This document shows, in pieces, positions 42,622 to 53,492 of a stretch of DNA of 60,939 bases. Position numbers and translations under genes: made by a program. Position 1 is the first letter of the stretch, and every line of letters begins with the position of its first letter. The notes under the pieces are model-generated. The model was not told the DNA's origin. It did no database searches and saw nothing but the letters and a program-made list of their open reading frames with translations. The DNA is from Pilasporangium apinafurcum (taxonomy: Eukaryota > Oomycota > Peronosporomycetes > Pythiales > Pythiaceae), in NCBI GenBank assembly GCA_001600495.1, contig BCKE01000044.1:11595-72533 (forward strand), in the 5' to 3' direction.

Positions 42622-44256
42622 TCATGCAGAAGCAGCTGGACCATTGACCGATCGGATGTGCACCATGAACGGATCCCTCATGGGCAATGTCAACGATTTT
42701 TCATAAGTCACATGTTGACCAGGAACCGCCATGACAGAGAAACGACTCAACAATCCCGCAGCGACGTACATCATCTCGTGCATAGCAAAGTTCATCCCTA
42801 GACACATACGCGGGCCAGCAAGAAAGACACTGTACTGAAATGGCGAGACTTTCACGAGCTTGCCGGTCACGGTGTCGATCCAGCGTTCTGGCTTGTACTT
42901 GGCCGCGTCCTCTCCCCACACAGTCGTCAGTCGCATTGACGCGTATGAAGTAAAGAACACCATCGTTCCACGCGGTACAAACGTGCCGTCAGACAATATG
43001 GTGTCCTTCAGACACTCACGACCCTGGAAGGGAACCGACGGGTGCAACCGCATGGCTTCGGTCAACGCTGCTTCGAGATACGTGAGTTGGTCGATGTCAT
43101 CCATACTTGGGAACCACGCCTGCTGCTTGGTGGTAATGTCGGGTATTTTGGTACGTAGCTCCTCTCGGATTTTGGCCTCCACATTAGCGTGCTTATCCAG
43201 ACAGTAGAAGAACCACGAGAGTGCTTGTGACGACGTATCACGTCCAGCCATCAACATTCCAATGCTGACCCCACGCAGGAGCGCGGCATCTACGACACGG
43301 GTGTTCTCACTTTCGCTGGCGCAAAGAAACAGCGACATGATATCTTTGGGCTGTGAGTGAGTGGCCGTGGCTTCCGTTTGCTTTTGGGCTGCAATGTCCA
43401 GCGCTTTTGAAATGACTTGAGTGACAGTAGCATCGACGGTCTGAATGCAGCGCTTCAGATGGGCTTCACTGCCGATATTCAGTAGACGTTTCAATTTCCA
43501 GAGCCACATCGGGGTGGTCGCTCGAATCGTCGATATCGCCACTGCATCATCGATCGCTTGTTCGAACGGATGGGTGTGGTCACTCCCCAAATTGTTCAGT
43601 TTCACGCCAAAGCCAATCTCAGTAAATACTTCCATCGTGAACGAGTTGAGAAGCTTTGCTAAGTCAAACGGCTGCCTCGAAACTGCAGCATCCCTGAAGA
43701 TTTGATCGAGGGTTTGTGCATGTGAGCTGATGATTGCGCTCATCGACTCTTTGAGTGCACGCGCAGTAAACATCTTCGCGAGGACTTTGCGCTGAAACTT
43801 CCAACGGTCACCATCGACAACCGCGATACTGGTCCCAAAGATCTCCTCGTACGCCTGACGCACCAGTTCGCCTTTGCCGAAATTGTGGAATTGTGTTTTC
43901 AAAATGTCTTCAAAGTGGTCAGGTGTGGATACAACGACCATCGTAGGCATTCCGGGTCCCGATAGCGCAAATGGCTTCCCGCCGAATTTATTGCAGAGAT
44001 CTGTAAGCCAGTCGTGGAAGCGATCGTTCTGCGTGGCGAGATCGATGACGTTACCGAGTAGCGGGAGTGTGATCGATGGCTGTGGAAGCGGGCGCTTGTA
44101 CTTGTCCATAGGGTAGGAACGACGTGTTCCATACAATAGGAAGAAAAGAAGCAGCACGCTGCTCACCGCCACGAAACCCGCAGCCGTGGAAGTCATGTCC
44201 ATAGTGGCGTCGTTCTCGCCCCTGCTAAAAAGACGTGCGAGCAGAGAAGGAAGCAT
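42622..44256 (-). CDS. Cytochrome P450 (fatty-acid hydroxylase type), copy 1
   Basis: A single exon of 544 residues starts at ATG 44256; the frame is open 11 codons upstream but only from a TTG. An N-terminal membrane anchor (~20-42) is followed by LPLLGN, as in microsomal P450s. The I-helix has AGRDTSS, the K-helix has TEAMR (ExxR), and YKPERW is the PERF-like motif. The heme site FLAGPRMCLG has its thiolate Cys at 485. Overall the sequence resembles the CYP86/CYP94-like omega-hydroxylase clan seen in oomycetes. It probably hydroxylates fatty acids or alkanes in the ER. It is a close paralogue of the intact gene at 51007-52668 and of the dead copy at 45050-45880, so it belongs to a local P450 cluster. 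Confidence 0.93.
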   Translation of the reverse strand: MLPSLLARLFSRGENDATMDMTSTAAGFVAVSSVLLLFFLLYGTRRSYPMDKYKRPLPQPSITLPLLGNVIDLATQNDRFHDWLTDLCNKFGGKPFALSGPGMPTMVVVSTPDHFEDILKTQFHNFGKGELVRQAYEEIFGTSIAVVDGDRWKFQRKVLAKMFTARALKESMSAIISSHAQTLDQIFRDAAVSRQPFDLAKLLNSFTMEVFTEIGFGVKLNNLGSDHTHPFEQAIDDAVAISTIRATTPMWLWKLKRLLNIGSEAHLKRCIQTVDATVTQVISKALDIAAQKQTEATATHSQPKDIMSLFLCASESENTRVVDAALLRGVSIGMLMAGRDTSSQALSWFFYCLDKHANVEAKIREELRTKIPDITTKQQAWFPSMDDIDQLTYLEAALTEAMRLHPSVPFQGRECLKDTILSDGTFVPRGTMVFFTSYASMRLTTVWGEDAAKYKPERWIDTVTGKLVKVSPFQYSVFLAGPRMCLGMNFAMHEMMYVAAGLLSRFSVMAVPGQHVTYEKSLTLPMRDPFMVHIRSVNGPAASA

Positions 44257-45049
44257 AAATCGATCCACTAACGTCTGATGAAAGAACAAAGTTGTGGTCG
44301 GAGTGGAGCAGATTGGAGAATGAATAAAATACGCATAGCCTTCGCGAGGAGCAGCATTCTTTGTAGGTTCATCACCATGCTCACAATTACGGCTGTGTGG
44401 GTGTTTTGATCTTGTTTACGTTCTGTCTCTTGTCTGGAACAGTTGTACTTTAGGTAGAATAGACGAGTGCAGTAAACATGGATGGCAAATGCCCATCCCC
44501 CTTGGCTTTAACTGGAAGATGATGAGCTCTTCATGTCGAGCATGATCATAACTGTTTGAAAAGGAGTTGGTAAACTGCATTGAAGTTTCATAACCACAGT
44601 TAGACAAGAATTTTTACAACAATAGCAAATTGGTCATCTTACGGTTTCGACGAGGATACATCGCACGATTGGACCACAAGCAGCATGAAACTGGGGCGCG
44701 ATCTATTAGTACCGTCTCCTTGTAGCTTCGATCATTACTGGATTTAGATCCAACGGTTGTCCCATTGTCGCTATTGTGTGTAAAGGTGGATCGCCCCCTG
44801 ATCGTTCTTGCTTGTCCAGCAAGTCGATGGGGGAGCTTTCGGTTATTTCTCAACGTTTGACCAGAGATGAACGCCTCAATAGCTCTTCAGACAGTTCATC
44901 TAGCAGATTCATGGAATACCATACTATTATTCTAAATCGATGTTGTCAAAAACAGTACTACCTTTTAAATTTAATAATGTAGCCATCTCACACATAAACA
45001 CAACGAACATGCATAGCTGTTTCTTGTTTGAGATGTCAACAGTCTTCCG
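44257..45049. other. Intergenic, upstream of P450 copy 1
   Basis: About 800 nt contain no recognised coding sequence. The left part is the promoter side of P450 copy 1, and the right part borders the dead P450 copy, whose last recognisable codons may extend to ~45010. Confidence 0.45.
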
Positions 45050-45880
45050 CTGACCTCCCACAGAAACAGCCGAATCACGGATCGGTTCCACTTGGATCAT
45101 GAACGAATTTTTCATTGGTAACGTCAGTGTTTTCTCCTAGGCCACATGTTGACCAGTGGTAGCCATGAACTGGAAACGACTGGGGAATCTCGCAGCAAGG
45201 TACATCTTGTGTATATCCAATTATATTCCCATGCCAATCCACCGACCGATGAGGAAGGTACTGTATTTAAAATGTGAGGTGCCTCAGTTTTTACAACCAT
45301 ACGGGAGTGGCTGATCGATTCGTATACACTGACACTACATCGTCAAATACTTGCTTGAACGAGTGGGGCTGTTTGCTTCCCTTTTTAATGTCACACCAGA
45401 ACCAATTTCACTTAATACTCCCATCATAAATGCATTAAGTAGCTTTGCTAGATCCAATGGGTATTTCGCAATAAAAGCATCCTTGGAGGTCTGGTGGAGC
45501 GTTTGCGTGAATTTGGGGACAACCGTACCTATTTATTTCTTTAGAACACGCGCGGAAAACAATATGGCGTTAAAACTTCCAATGATTACCATCAACAGCC
45601 GCAATGTTGGTTCCGAAGATCTCCTTGTATGCCTGACGCACCAGTTTGTCTTTGCTGAAATTGTAGAATTGTATTTTCAAGATATCCCCAAAGTGGTCAG
45701 GTATGATATAACAATCATTGTGAAAATCCCTGGACCTGAAGGTGCCCAGGACTGATTATTGAACATATTACAGAAACATGCAAGCCAGTTGTGGAAGCGA
45801 TCGTTTTGCTTGACGAAATCGACAATGTTGCCCAGTACCGACAAGGTTGACAGACAGGAAAAGCGTGTTCCATGGATGCT
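45050..45880 (-). pseudogene. Dead cytochrome P450 copy with internal deletion
   Basis: Minus-strand fragments match P450 copy 1 in order. LGNIVDFVKQNDRFHNW (copy 1: LGNVIDLATQNDRFHDW) leads into GPGIFTMIVIS. Then come KLVRQAYKEIFGTNIAAVDG, a short central region, and a C-terminal piece with LTLPMKNSFMIQ (copy 1: LTLPMRDPFMVH). The I-helix, K-helix and PERF regions are missing, so ~250 codons are deleted. The heme block is reduced to a FLIG-like remnant without the axial Cys, and in-frame stops follow. Frames shift between fragments. It is clearly non-functional and derives from the local P450 family. Confidence 0.85.
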
Positions 45881-45965
45881 GTTTATGCACGTGAGACTTC
45901 TTGTAATGTTGTTAGGCATCTGTATTTGTTCTTTATTTCGCTTAAGAAGTGTGTGTTGATGGGAT

Positions 45966-46886
45966 TCATGTGTTGATTGGATCGCTGTCGTTAACTGTCG
46001 AACGAAAGGGTGTCGTCTCAGCGATATACCAATCTATCAGCTGAGCCTGTGAGACGTTGGACTTGAAGCTCCACTCAAATTTGGTGCGAATCATACGGGT
46101 TAGACTCTTGGTTGCCGTGTCAGTGTCTGCATCGTTTGCTGTGATCACACGCACATGCTCCGTTACGTCGTAGTGGACCACCATCGTGAGCTCTTCATGC
46201 AGACCAAACACACTGGTATTACCCGACGATTCCGACGGCTCAAGTTCTCGCTTGTTGTCTTGCTGCTGATCCAAATTCGTGTCATTATACGTATAATCCA
46301 CTTGCTGAAGCCGGACATCGTTCATTTCCAGCTTCTGCAACTCAAGGCAAACAATCTTGTCTGAATTTGGCAGTTTCAGCTGTTTTTTCAGCAGATCAAG
46401 CTTGTCTTTCCAAACCGTCAAACATTCCTCACTCGCCATAACATCCAAAGCCGAACTGCTATGCAACACCGTAGTTCCATCTGTGGTTGGAGCATAGAGC
46501 TGCGCATAAACGGCATGCGCTGCTTGTTTGGCACCACCAAGAAACTCGGGAATTTCGATACGTTCCTCCGTTGGAAGCAAACAGCAGAGATACATAAACA
46601 CTTTCTCTCGTTCCGTTGCATTTTTGGCGAAATATTGATCCACGCGCGTCGATGGGCGGCCGATTTGGATGAGATCCGGATATGCACACACACAACGCGC
46701 TAGGATCTGCCCGATCTTGGCGCGTTTCATCAGATACGTCGAGAAAAGTTCTCGTTGTGTGGAAAGTGAACGCCTGCTTGAATGTGCATTTGCATTCGTA
46801 ATTGCAGCAGCAGTGAGGTGCAAAGTAGCTGCAGTTCTGCGCTGAGGCAGCAAGTGGCGAGCACGACGCACCACCCACATGCTCAT
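45966..46886 (-). CDS. Tim44-like (NTF2-fold) mitochondrial protein, pair 1, minus-strand member
   Basis: A single exon of 306 residues starts at ATG 46886; an earlier in-frame GTG is not used. The N-terminus MSMWVVRRARHLLPQRRTAA is Arg-rich with no acids for ~50 residues, a mitochondrial presequence. The family core shows IPEFLGGAKQAAHAVYAQ, a variable middle, and the C-terminal block FEWSFKSNVSQAQLIDWYI. The FLxGA…A helix and the W/F-x-F…DW-x-I ending resemble the Tim44/MRPL45 C-terminal domain, which docks on the inner membrane. It is the most divergent of four paralogues here and the only one without an intron. It is divergently arranged with the gene at 47016. Membership of the Tim44 superfamily is inferred from motifs. 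Confidence 0.75.
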   Translation of the reverse strand: MSMWVVRRARHLLPQRRTAATLHLTAAAITNANAHSSRRSLSTQRELFSTYLMKRAKIGQILARCVCAYPDLIQIGRPSTRVDQYFAKNATEREKVFMYLCCLLPTEERIEIPEFLGGAKQAAHAVYAQLYAPTTDGTTVLHSSSALDVMASEECLTVWKDKLDLLKKQLKLPNSDKIVCLELQKLEMNDVRLQQVDYTYNDTNLDQQQDNKRELEPSESSGNTSVFGLHEELTMVVHYDVTEHVRVITANDADTDTATKSLTRMIRTKFEWSFKSNVSQAQLIDWYIAETTPFRSTVNDSDPINT

Positions 46887-47015
46887 TTGCTCGATTGTCA
46901 CTGACAGAGCTGTCCCTCACTTAATAATATTGTAATAAGGGACTATCCCGAATGAACTGTAGTATGTCATTTTTGTAGCTCCTCGATTGAGAGCGAGAGA
47001 AGAAAGCGCACAAAC
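46887..47015. promoter_or_regulatory. Short bidirectional promoter of Tim44-like pair 1
   Basis: Only 129 nt separate the two start codons. TGTCATTTTTG at ~46965-46975 fits the oomycete initiator (YTCAYTTT-like) for the plus-strand gene. No TATA box was seen. The compactness suggests co-regulation. Confidence 0.45.
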
Positions 47016-47966
47016 ATGACGATTGTGATGCGGGCACCGATGGTTGCTTCCTTACTGAGGCGTCGTGTGCGTAGAGAAAGCTGTCATATGAATGTGTGTT
47101 TGTAATACATGTATTGATATCGTTAGTTTGGTGAATTGGGAGTTTTATTTGATTATTGTTGTGTGTTTTAATCTTGGTAGAAAGGTTATCGACTTGTGCT
47201 CAAGCACAAGTTTTCCACATCAACAGAGCCTGCGGAGCCCTTTGAAAACGGATGGTCGGGAATCTACAACCTCTGGACACGGATCACGAATCGACTGGAT
47301 CATTTCGACCGCTACGAGAAGCACCAGGTGTTTTCGCCTTCGCTGGGGGCGTTCAACCGAATGCTACTCTTTATTCAACTGCAAATGCCCATCAAAACGG
47401 AAATCGATGCCATGGAATTTCTTGAAGGTGCTCGTTTTGCAATAACGACAGAATTGAGTGCGATAAACTCGATGGATTTCGCGCAATTTGTCAATGATAA
47501 GAGTACCACGTCCGAAGCAGCGTCCAAATTGCGTGATTGTTCGACAACAGCGTTCTATGGGGCAATGATTTCAAACGTTCGAGACAGTTTCCGACGTCGA
47601 AACACCATGATCGAGACCGAAGGCATCACTGTGGAGAATGTGCATGTTCGTGCCGTCGACTACAAGCGTGTCACAGAGGAAGAATACCAGAAAGAAGTGG
47701 ACACGATGCGACCACCTCCTCAGAAATGGTCGAGCGATGCTACGATCGAGCGATTGCAGATCCACGTTGAAATGGGCATCGTACAGGATCTGAAAATGCA
47801 CGTGTTTGATACACATGGCAAGGAAGAGCGACTCGTGCAACAACAGAATCTGTATCGATGTATATTCGAGTCGCGTGTCACACAACCGGATGATGTCGAT
47901 TGGCGGATCGCCAATATTTTACGTATCGCCAGCACGGCAATCGAGCGCTCGCCAACACAAGAATAA
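47016..47966 (+). CDS. Tim44-like (NTF2-fold) mitochondrial protein, pair 1, plus-strand member
   Basis: The model has two exons, 47016-47066 and 47181-47966, with a 114-nt phase-0 intron (donor GTGCGT, acceptor CTTGGTAG), giving 278 residues. The second exon by itself has only a GTG opening. The first exon codes for MTIVMRAPMVASLLRRR, a clear mitochondrial presequence. The core has DAMEFLEGARFAITTELSAI and ends YRCIFESRVTQPDDVDWRI, the Tim44-like pattern in which an aromatic-F block is followed by P-x-DVDWRI. It is most similar to the pair 2 proteins at 53493 and 54864. It is predicted to be a soluble or membrane-associated matrix protein. Confidence 0.82.
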
Positions 47967-48123
47967 CTGATCTGGAGTGTACGTGATTACATCTTTGGGA
48001 CACGAACTCTTGATCAGAATGTGGTATCGCCTGGTTAGCTAGAAATGATAATAATCTAAACTTCAACCAATAATGCTATGAGCTAGTGGTCTTTGAAATT
48101 AGAAATAAATCGCTTCAGAACTG

Positions 48124-48540
48124 GTGACATTTGTTCTTCATGAGACCGATGAGGTCGTTAAGGTCGAGTCGTTGATCCAGGCAGTGGGATAAAATGGTCA
48201 TTTAGAGATAGCGCAGTGGTTGGCGTACCGGCATAATCGAGAAGAAAAGGTCACGGTTATCAAGTACTCCCCAAGCAACCTCAATTTGGAGATAATTGAC
48301 TGGTACATTCCCAATTATTACCGATCTGCGACGTTATGATTCATCTCGCGCTGTCGAAATATGTACTTACCCTATTAGGATAAGGTGATTCGGTTAGATT
48401 ACGCGGATATGATGGCGGAACCGCTGAAGATTGAGCATCTGAAGTTGCTCTCACAGTCGAGCAAGAAGTGGATCAACAAGTGCAGTACGCGCTGCAAGAA
48501 TCAAATTTATCGATGGCAGTTTGTGAATGAAGTGTGTTGA
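48124..48540 (+). pseudogene. Fused debris: ankyrin-like and Tim44-like family fragments
   Basis: The frame from 48124 runs to a TGA at 48337-48339 and is broken by TAA at 48190-48192. It reads NGHLEIAQWL, an ankyrin-repeat-like unit, and then SNLNLEIIDWYI, close to the C-terminal SQAQLIDWYI of the gene at 45966. A second frame, 48385-48540, ends NQIYRWQFVNEV, like the terminal block of the Tim44-like proteins. No start codon or presequence exon was found. It is probably the wreck of a further family copy with foreign sequence joined to it. The stretch 47967-48123 is the 3' flank of the intact gene. Confidence 0.5.
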
Positions 48541-48906
48541 AGGGAGCAAAAAAAGCGATCGATCAGACCAATTGAGCTTTTATCGTTCAACGTCAACTGT
48601 CTAAAAGACGAATGGAGATGATGTGAATATTCGACAGTGTTTAGCATTAATGCAACATCATACACATATTTATGAACAAAATCAATCAAGACGACAAGAG
48701 CTCAAGTGCTCAATAATTAAAAGATAGACTTAGTGATGTTTATGCACATGCACCTGAGGAACGTTGTCACATACACACATACACACGAAATATAATTATT
48801 GTGATAACATCAACCGGTGATGGCGGAAAATATCAATCTTGAACGTCTCTCTAGAGAAACTTCAAGCTGTCGCCGACACGACAGATCACCGTACCACCTC
48901 CTTCGT
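48541..48906. other. Intergenic, no gene
   Basis: This AT-rich region lies 3' of the HOOK-domain gene. No coding sequence was recognised. Confidence 0.5.
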
Positions 48907-50417
48907 TTAATCCACTGATATGCTTGAACTTGGAGTGCTGAAGATGGCACCAGCAATATTCCACGTCAATACGAACAGGAACAGATTTACAATAAATTCT
49001 AAAAAACGGCGTAAAAGTATGGCTTTCTCGCGTTCCACGCGCGCGATTCTGTCTCTTAAACCACGTATTGCATCGGCACTGACTGTTGCATCACTACGAC
49101 TCTGTTGTTCAAGATAGACAATTTGGTTGCGTAGTCCAGCGACTTTACTTGCAAAAAACGCCTTTCCAGTAAGGGCGATAGTTAACTTTTCTTGCAACCT
49201 TCGTATTTTCTGTTCCAAGACAACGATTTCGCATTTTGTTTCCATTTTCGCATTGTCGACCTCTATGAATTGGTTTTTGTATTTTTCTACAAGAGCTTTA
49301 AGAGAAGGTATGACTCTGACCAAACTCTTGAGCTCCTGAACCTTAACCTGCAGTTCGGCGTTTTGCCATCGCAGCTCCTGATTTCGTTTGATGACATCAT
49401 TCATATCGTCATTTATATCGTCCAATGCTGACTTGCATCGCATAACGCTAAGCTCTAATCTCGCGAATTGGACCTGCTTCGACTGTATCATGCTCATTTC
49501 GTTCTTTTGACGAAGTGTTTGACGATCCAGTTGAATCGCATATTCGTTCGTTTTCTGTCTTATGCGCAATAATTCGTCATTCCTCTTCACTAGTTGCAGC
49601 GTCAAGATGTGTAATTTTCGCTCAAGTGATCGGTTCGCACGTTCCAAGTCAAGACATTTTTGTTTCATCGTGGATCCTTGCTCCAGTACACGTTTGTTAT
49701 CACTTTCCTGACCCGAGCACAAATCATCCATCGTGAGGGGCTGACTGCGCACATCTTCATCAACTGACGCGGAAGGCGCCGACGAAAAGTGATTCGATAG
49801 CTTCACATTACGGTATAAGCATCCAAGCAGCAATTCCACGAGCTTGGCGACCTCATCCACATTGTCTTCCAGAGCGATCCGCGATGTGTTGATGATTTTA
49901 TCGGTGTCACGCAATAGTCCCAATTGTTCAAGCCGAGAGATCTGGATACCGCGAACAACCATCGCGAGGTTGTTAGCCTTCAATACGTAATTGCCGGTTG
50001 CGTTTGGGTTGATGAGCTGCATGTTCACGTACGTTGGATCGCTAGCAAGATAAACGTGGCAAACGTTAAATAAAACAAACACAAGTAGCACTCCGACACA
50101 ATACAAATAATAAAGAAGGAGTGGAACCTACATGTCGTGCAAGATCTTAGCAAGTAAGACGCCATCGCAGAGATCTGAAAAACTCTCCACCTGCAGCTCC
50201 GGCGCCAAGCGCTCACGATAGTTTTGCACCTGCGAAACAAAAAGTACGCAGAAGAGGAAAGATACAATGAGAAGAAGTAAAGAAGAAAGAAAGACAGCGA
50301 GACACGCCGACGTTGCTTGCGACCAAAGTAGACGATCGAAATGTCGTGTGTGTGAGAGAGAGTGAGAGAGAGAGAACGCACCCAACGCAGAAGATTGTGG
50401 TGCATGGCGTCGTTCAT
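48907..50417 (-). CDS. HOOK-domain coiled-coil protein with C-terminal membrane segment
   Basis: The model has three exons, 50417-50382, 50229-50132 and 50041-48907, with introns of 152 nt (phase 0, CT/GA-rich) and 90 nt (phase 2), giving 422 residues. Splicing rebuilds an N-terminal HOOK (calponin-homology-like) domain: LLRWVQNYRERL, FSDLCDGVLLAKILHDIDPTY, then NLAMVVRGI…LGLL, ~residues 8-140. In Hook proteins this domain binds dynein light intermediate chain. Residues ~160-390 are coiled coil. The last ~32 residues hold a hydrophobic stretch (~391-412) with a 10-residue tail, which would make this a tail-anchored protein; classic Hook proteins end in a cargo-binding domain instead. It might link dynein to a membrane. 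The hydrophobic end could also be retained intron sequence. Confidence 0.82.
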
Positions 50418-51006
50418 GGCGCATTTGGAGGCTTTTTTTTGGTTGTACCAGGACAAAAGAAGGGCAGACTGATAACAGATACTATATTACGTATATTATA
50501 GTAAATCAAGTAAAATAAACTTGCATTGGCCTCTTGCTTGTTCAGGATGTTTCGCTCGAGCCACTCGCTATGAAGCCATGAAGATCATCATGCATGTGTC
50601 ACTTCTGTCTTCTTGCTGGACTGGTACAGGCAACTTTTTACGAGCTCATTGCGGTTTATAGATCTTTTGGTTCGAATACTGACCTAGCAGAAAATTGTTG
50701 ACTTGCTTGTTCTCTGTTGCTCTCACCAATCGACAAAGGTACAAAAATCTTCACTAAGGAACTTGCTCATCACCATTCACGATCAGACAAAGCACGCCAC
50801 TTGCTGGAGGGAATGCGCACGGATGTTTATCGAACGTGGAAGAACAGAAAGACTATCGCTGTCTTGGTGGTGGTCTAAGGCACCAATCACAGCCGTCCCC
50901 ATTTTCTCTTCACTTGCTGCGGCCCACTCTCTTCTTACGCTGGCCCTCTCTCTGTTCCTTTGCATTGAGCTGCGTTCCTGACAAGACAAACGCTACGCTT
51001 AATGCA
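50418..51006. other. Divergent intergenic region between the HOOK gene and P450 copy 2
   Basis: About 590 nt form the upstream regions of both genes. The P450 frame is open from 50836 but only from a GTG, and its extra 57 residues have no match in copy 1, so that part is taken as leader. Nothing else was recognised. Confidence 0.5.
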
Positions 51007-52668
51007 ATGCTAACGCTAAATGTGTTTCATGAGCGCTTTGCTCATGCGCTGTCGACTAAAACAATTGATCACAACCACTACCTTACAGTGGGGGGTATAT
51101 TGACTGGCATAACACTGCTGTGCCTGCTGGTAGAGAGCAAGAAAAAGAAGCAGAGCAAGACTATAAAGACCATCCGCGATCTGCCGGTCCCATCATCGAC
51201 GTTGCCATTGCTGGGCAACACACTCGATCTGATCGCACAAAATGAACGGCTCCACGACTGGTTCGCTGATGTTTGCAACCAATTTAATGGCCAGACATGG
51301 GCGTTGTCGAGTTGGGGGATGCCGCAGATGATCGTCGTGTCCTCTCCTGAAGGCTTTGAAGACGTGATGAAGACGCAGTTCGATGTTTTTGGCAAAGGAC
51401 CAACTGCACAGATCGCGTGGCAGGACTTGTTGGGCACGAGCATCACGATCGCAGACGGCGAAAGCTGGAAATTCCAACGGCGAATCTTGGCGAAACTTTT
51501 TTCAGCGAGTGCATTACGTGATTCCATGGCTACAATTGTCACCAAACATGCCGAAACGCTCGATCATATTTTCCGTTCGGCGATGGAAACCAAAGAACCA
51601 TTGGATTTAGCAAAACTTATGAGTACATTCACTTTTGAGGTATTCACAGAGATTGGTTATGGTGTGCACTTAGGAGCACTTGCCTCAGGAAAGCCACATG
51701 CATCTGAACATGCGTTTGAAGACGCGCTATATGTGCTGGCGAACCGAAGTACCATGCCAAGGTGGCTCTGGAAGCTCCAACGATGGCTAAACGTGGGTAT
51801 GGAGGCCAAACTCAAGCGTGCGCTGGCAGTCATCGATGACATGACGCGTGGTGTGATTTCCCAGGCCATAGAAATCAACGAGCAGAACAAACGCAGCGGC
51901 AAAATAGACATCCCGCAAGACATCTTGTCGCTCTTTCTCCGGCACAGCAATACTAGTGACAACGACAAGGATGGTGATTCTCCCAGCCAACAAGTAGATT
52001 ATGAGATGGTCCGTGGAGTCACGATCACTGCATTGGCCGCAGGTCGAGACACGTCGGCGGAGGCGATTGCCTGGTTCTTCTACTGTTTGAGCGAACATCC
52101 CGAGGTGGAACGCAAAGTTCGTGAGGAGTTGTGTGAAAAACTACCCCAACTAGCGACAGCAACCGACTCTGGCAAATTGTTTCCAACCATGGATGAGCTA
52201 CCCCAACTGACGTACCTGGAAGCGGCGCTTAGAGAAGCGATGCGACTATATCCACCAGCACCATTTAATGCACGTCACACCTTTGAGGACACAGTGCTTC
52301 ATGACGGCACATTCATACCTCAAGGGACGATGGTAATCATCCCATCGTATGCATCACTGAGGCTCAAGAGCGTCTGGGGTCCGGACGCCGCCGAATTCAA
52401 GCCAGAGCGATTCATTGACCCAGCAACGGGGAAGCTGCGTCAATTTTCCTCCTACAAGTACAATGTGTTTAACAATGGCCCACGAATTTGCCTAGGAATT
52501 CACCTGGCTATGCTGGAGATCGTGTTGGTTACTGCTGGTCTCCTTAGTCGGTATTCCATTGTAGTTGTGCCTGGTCAGACTGTGACCTATGAGCGTTCAC
52601 TGTCGCTGCCCATGAAATACCCGTTCATGGTGCAGATTCATCCCCTCACTTGCTCACCTGCGGCGTAG
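51007..52668 (+). CDS. Cytochrome P450 (fatty-acid hydroxylase type), copy 2
   Basis: A single exon of 553 residues starts at ATG 51007, chosen because it begins just before the membrane anchor (~28-47), as in copy 1. Motifs are LPLLGN, I-helix AGRDTSAE, K-helix REAMR, PERF-like FKPERF, and heme-binding FNNGPRICLG with the axial Cys at 495. All catalytic motifs are present. It aligns with P450 copy 1 along its whole length, including SLPMKYPFMVQIHP at the C-terminus. It is probably an ER-bound omega-hydroxylase. Orientation is opposite to copy 1 and the dead copy, so the cluster has been rearranged. Confidence 0.93.
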   Translation: MLTLNVFHERFAHALSTKTIDHNHYLTVGGILTGITLLCLLVESKKKKQSKTIKTIRDLPVPSSTLPLLGNTLDLIAQNERLHDWFADVCNQFNGQTWALSSWGMPQMIVVSSPEGFEDVMKTQFDVFGKGPTAQIAWQDLLGTSITIADGESWKFQRRILAKLFSASALRDSMATIVTKHAETLDHIFRSAMETKEPLDLAKLMSTFTFEVFTEIGYGVHLGALASGKPHASEHAFEDALYVLANRSTMPRWLWKLQRWLNVGMEAKLKRALAVIDDMTRGVISQAIEINEQNKRSGKIDIPQDILSLFLRHSNTSDNDKDGDSPSQQVDYEMVRGVTITALAAGRDTSAEAIAWFFYCLSEHPEVERKVREELCEKLPQLATATDSGKLFPTMDELPQLTYLEAALREAMRLYPPAPFNARHTFEDTVLHDGTFIPQGTMVIIPSYASLRLKSVWGPDAAEFKPERFIDPATGKLRQFSSYKYNVFNNGPRICLGIHLAMLEIVLVTAGLLSRYSIVVVPGQTVTYERSLSLPMKYPFMVQIHPLTCSPAA

Positions 52669-53492
52669 GAAATGGACTGCTAGCTGTACATTCACGGTGT
52701 TATCGCCAAATGTGTAACGAGAAAGAGTAAGTTCATCAAAATACTTCATTCTACTGCGCATTTACTATAGTAAAACAAATATAAAAACGCACTACACATC
52801 CAACAATGTCTGCAGTGAAGAAGTTAATGTTCAGACGAAGTAGTGAGATGTAGTGATATCAAGTTCCGTATCCATCACCTGACGATACCTACGCAACGTA
52901 TGTACAGTGAAAGAAAGCGATGCAGGAGATGTTGTTTCCCGATTTTAAGAAATCAGTCTATTGTGATTGAATAGCTATTCCAAGCTGCCGAATGTCTCGT
53001 TCGCAGATTGTAATATACTGGAAGGCTAGTAGTTCGAAGAATGGAATAATGAAGAGCCTATCTGATTCAATATTACGTCGAACATCAGACAATCATCATG
53101 TTCTCAGAAATGTCTTACCAAGATTACCAGTATTTGCACGTCAGTTCCGAGGAGATCACGATGAATTTGTCTTGCTTGATCTTGTTCACCAGCACTTGGT
53201 TATCATTGAGAATCAATAGACATGCAAAATAGATGCTTACTTTTTGCCACCAAAGCCCTCAGTCTTCATGCTCACGTGCTGCGTCGATTGTTGTTAATTG
53301 CTTTATCATATCGGAAAACAGAACTCTGTCGCTTCAAAGATTTTATAAACACTTTCTACGTAATAAACAAAGCGAGCACATACACATACAAACGCAAATA
53401 CATGTGAATGATAAATGAAACTTGTAAGGTGAAGTCATCGATTGGTTTTCTTTTCTTAGATATAACCAGATCGATGCGTTGACATGAGATTC
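52669..53492. other. Intergenic between convergent ends, no gene recognised
   Basis: About 820 nt lie 3' of P450 copy 2 and of the minus-strand Tim44-like gene. Short frames at 52992-53219 and 53222-53418 have no family match. The reverse strand near 53130-53219 carries a ~30-codon protein-like piece ending in a stop. Confidence 0.45.
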
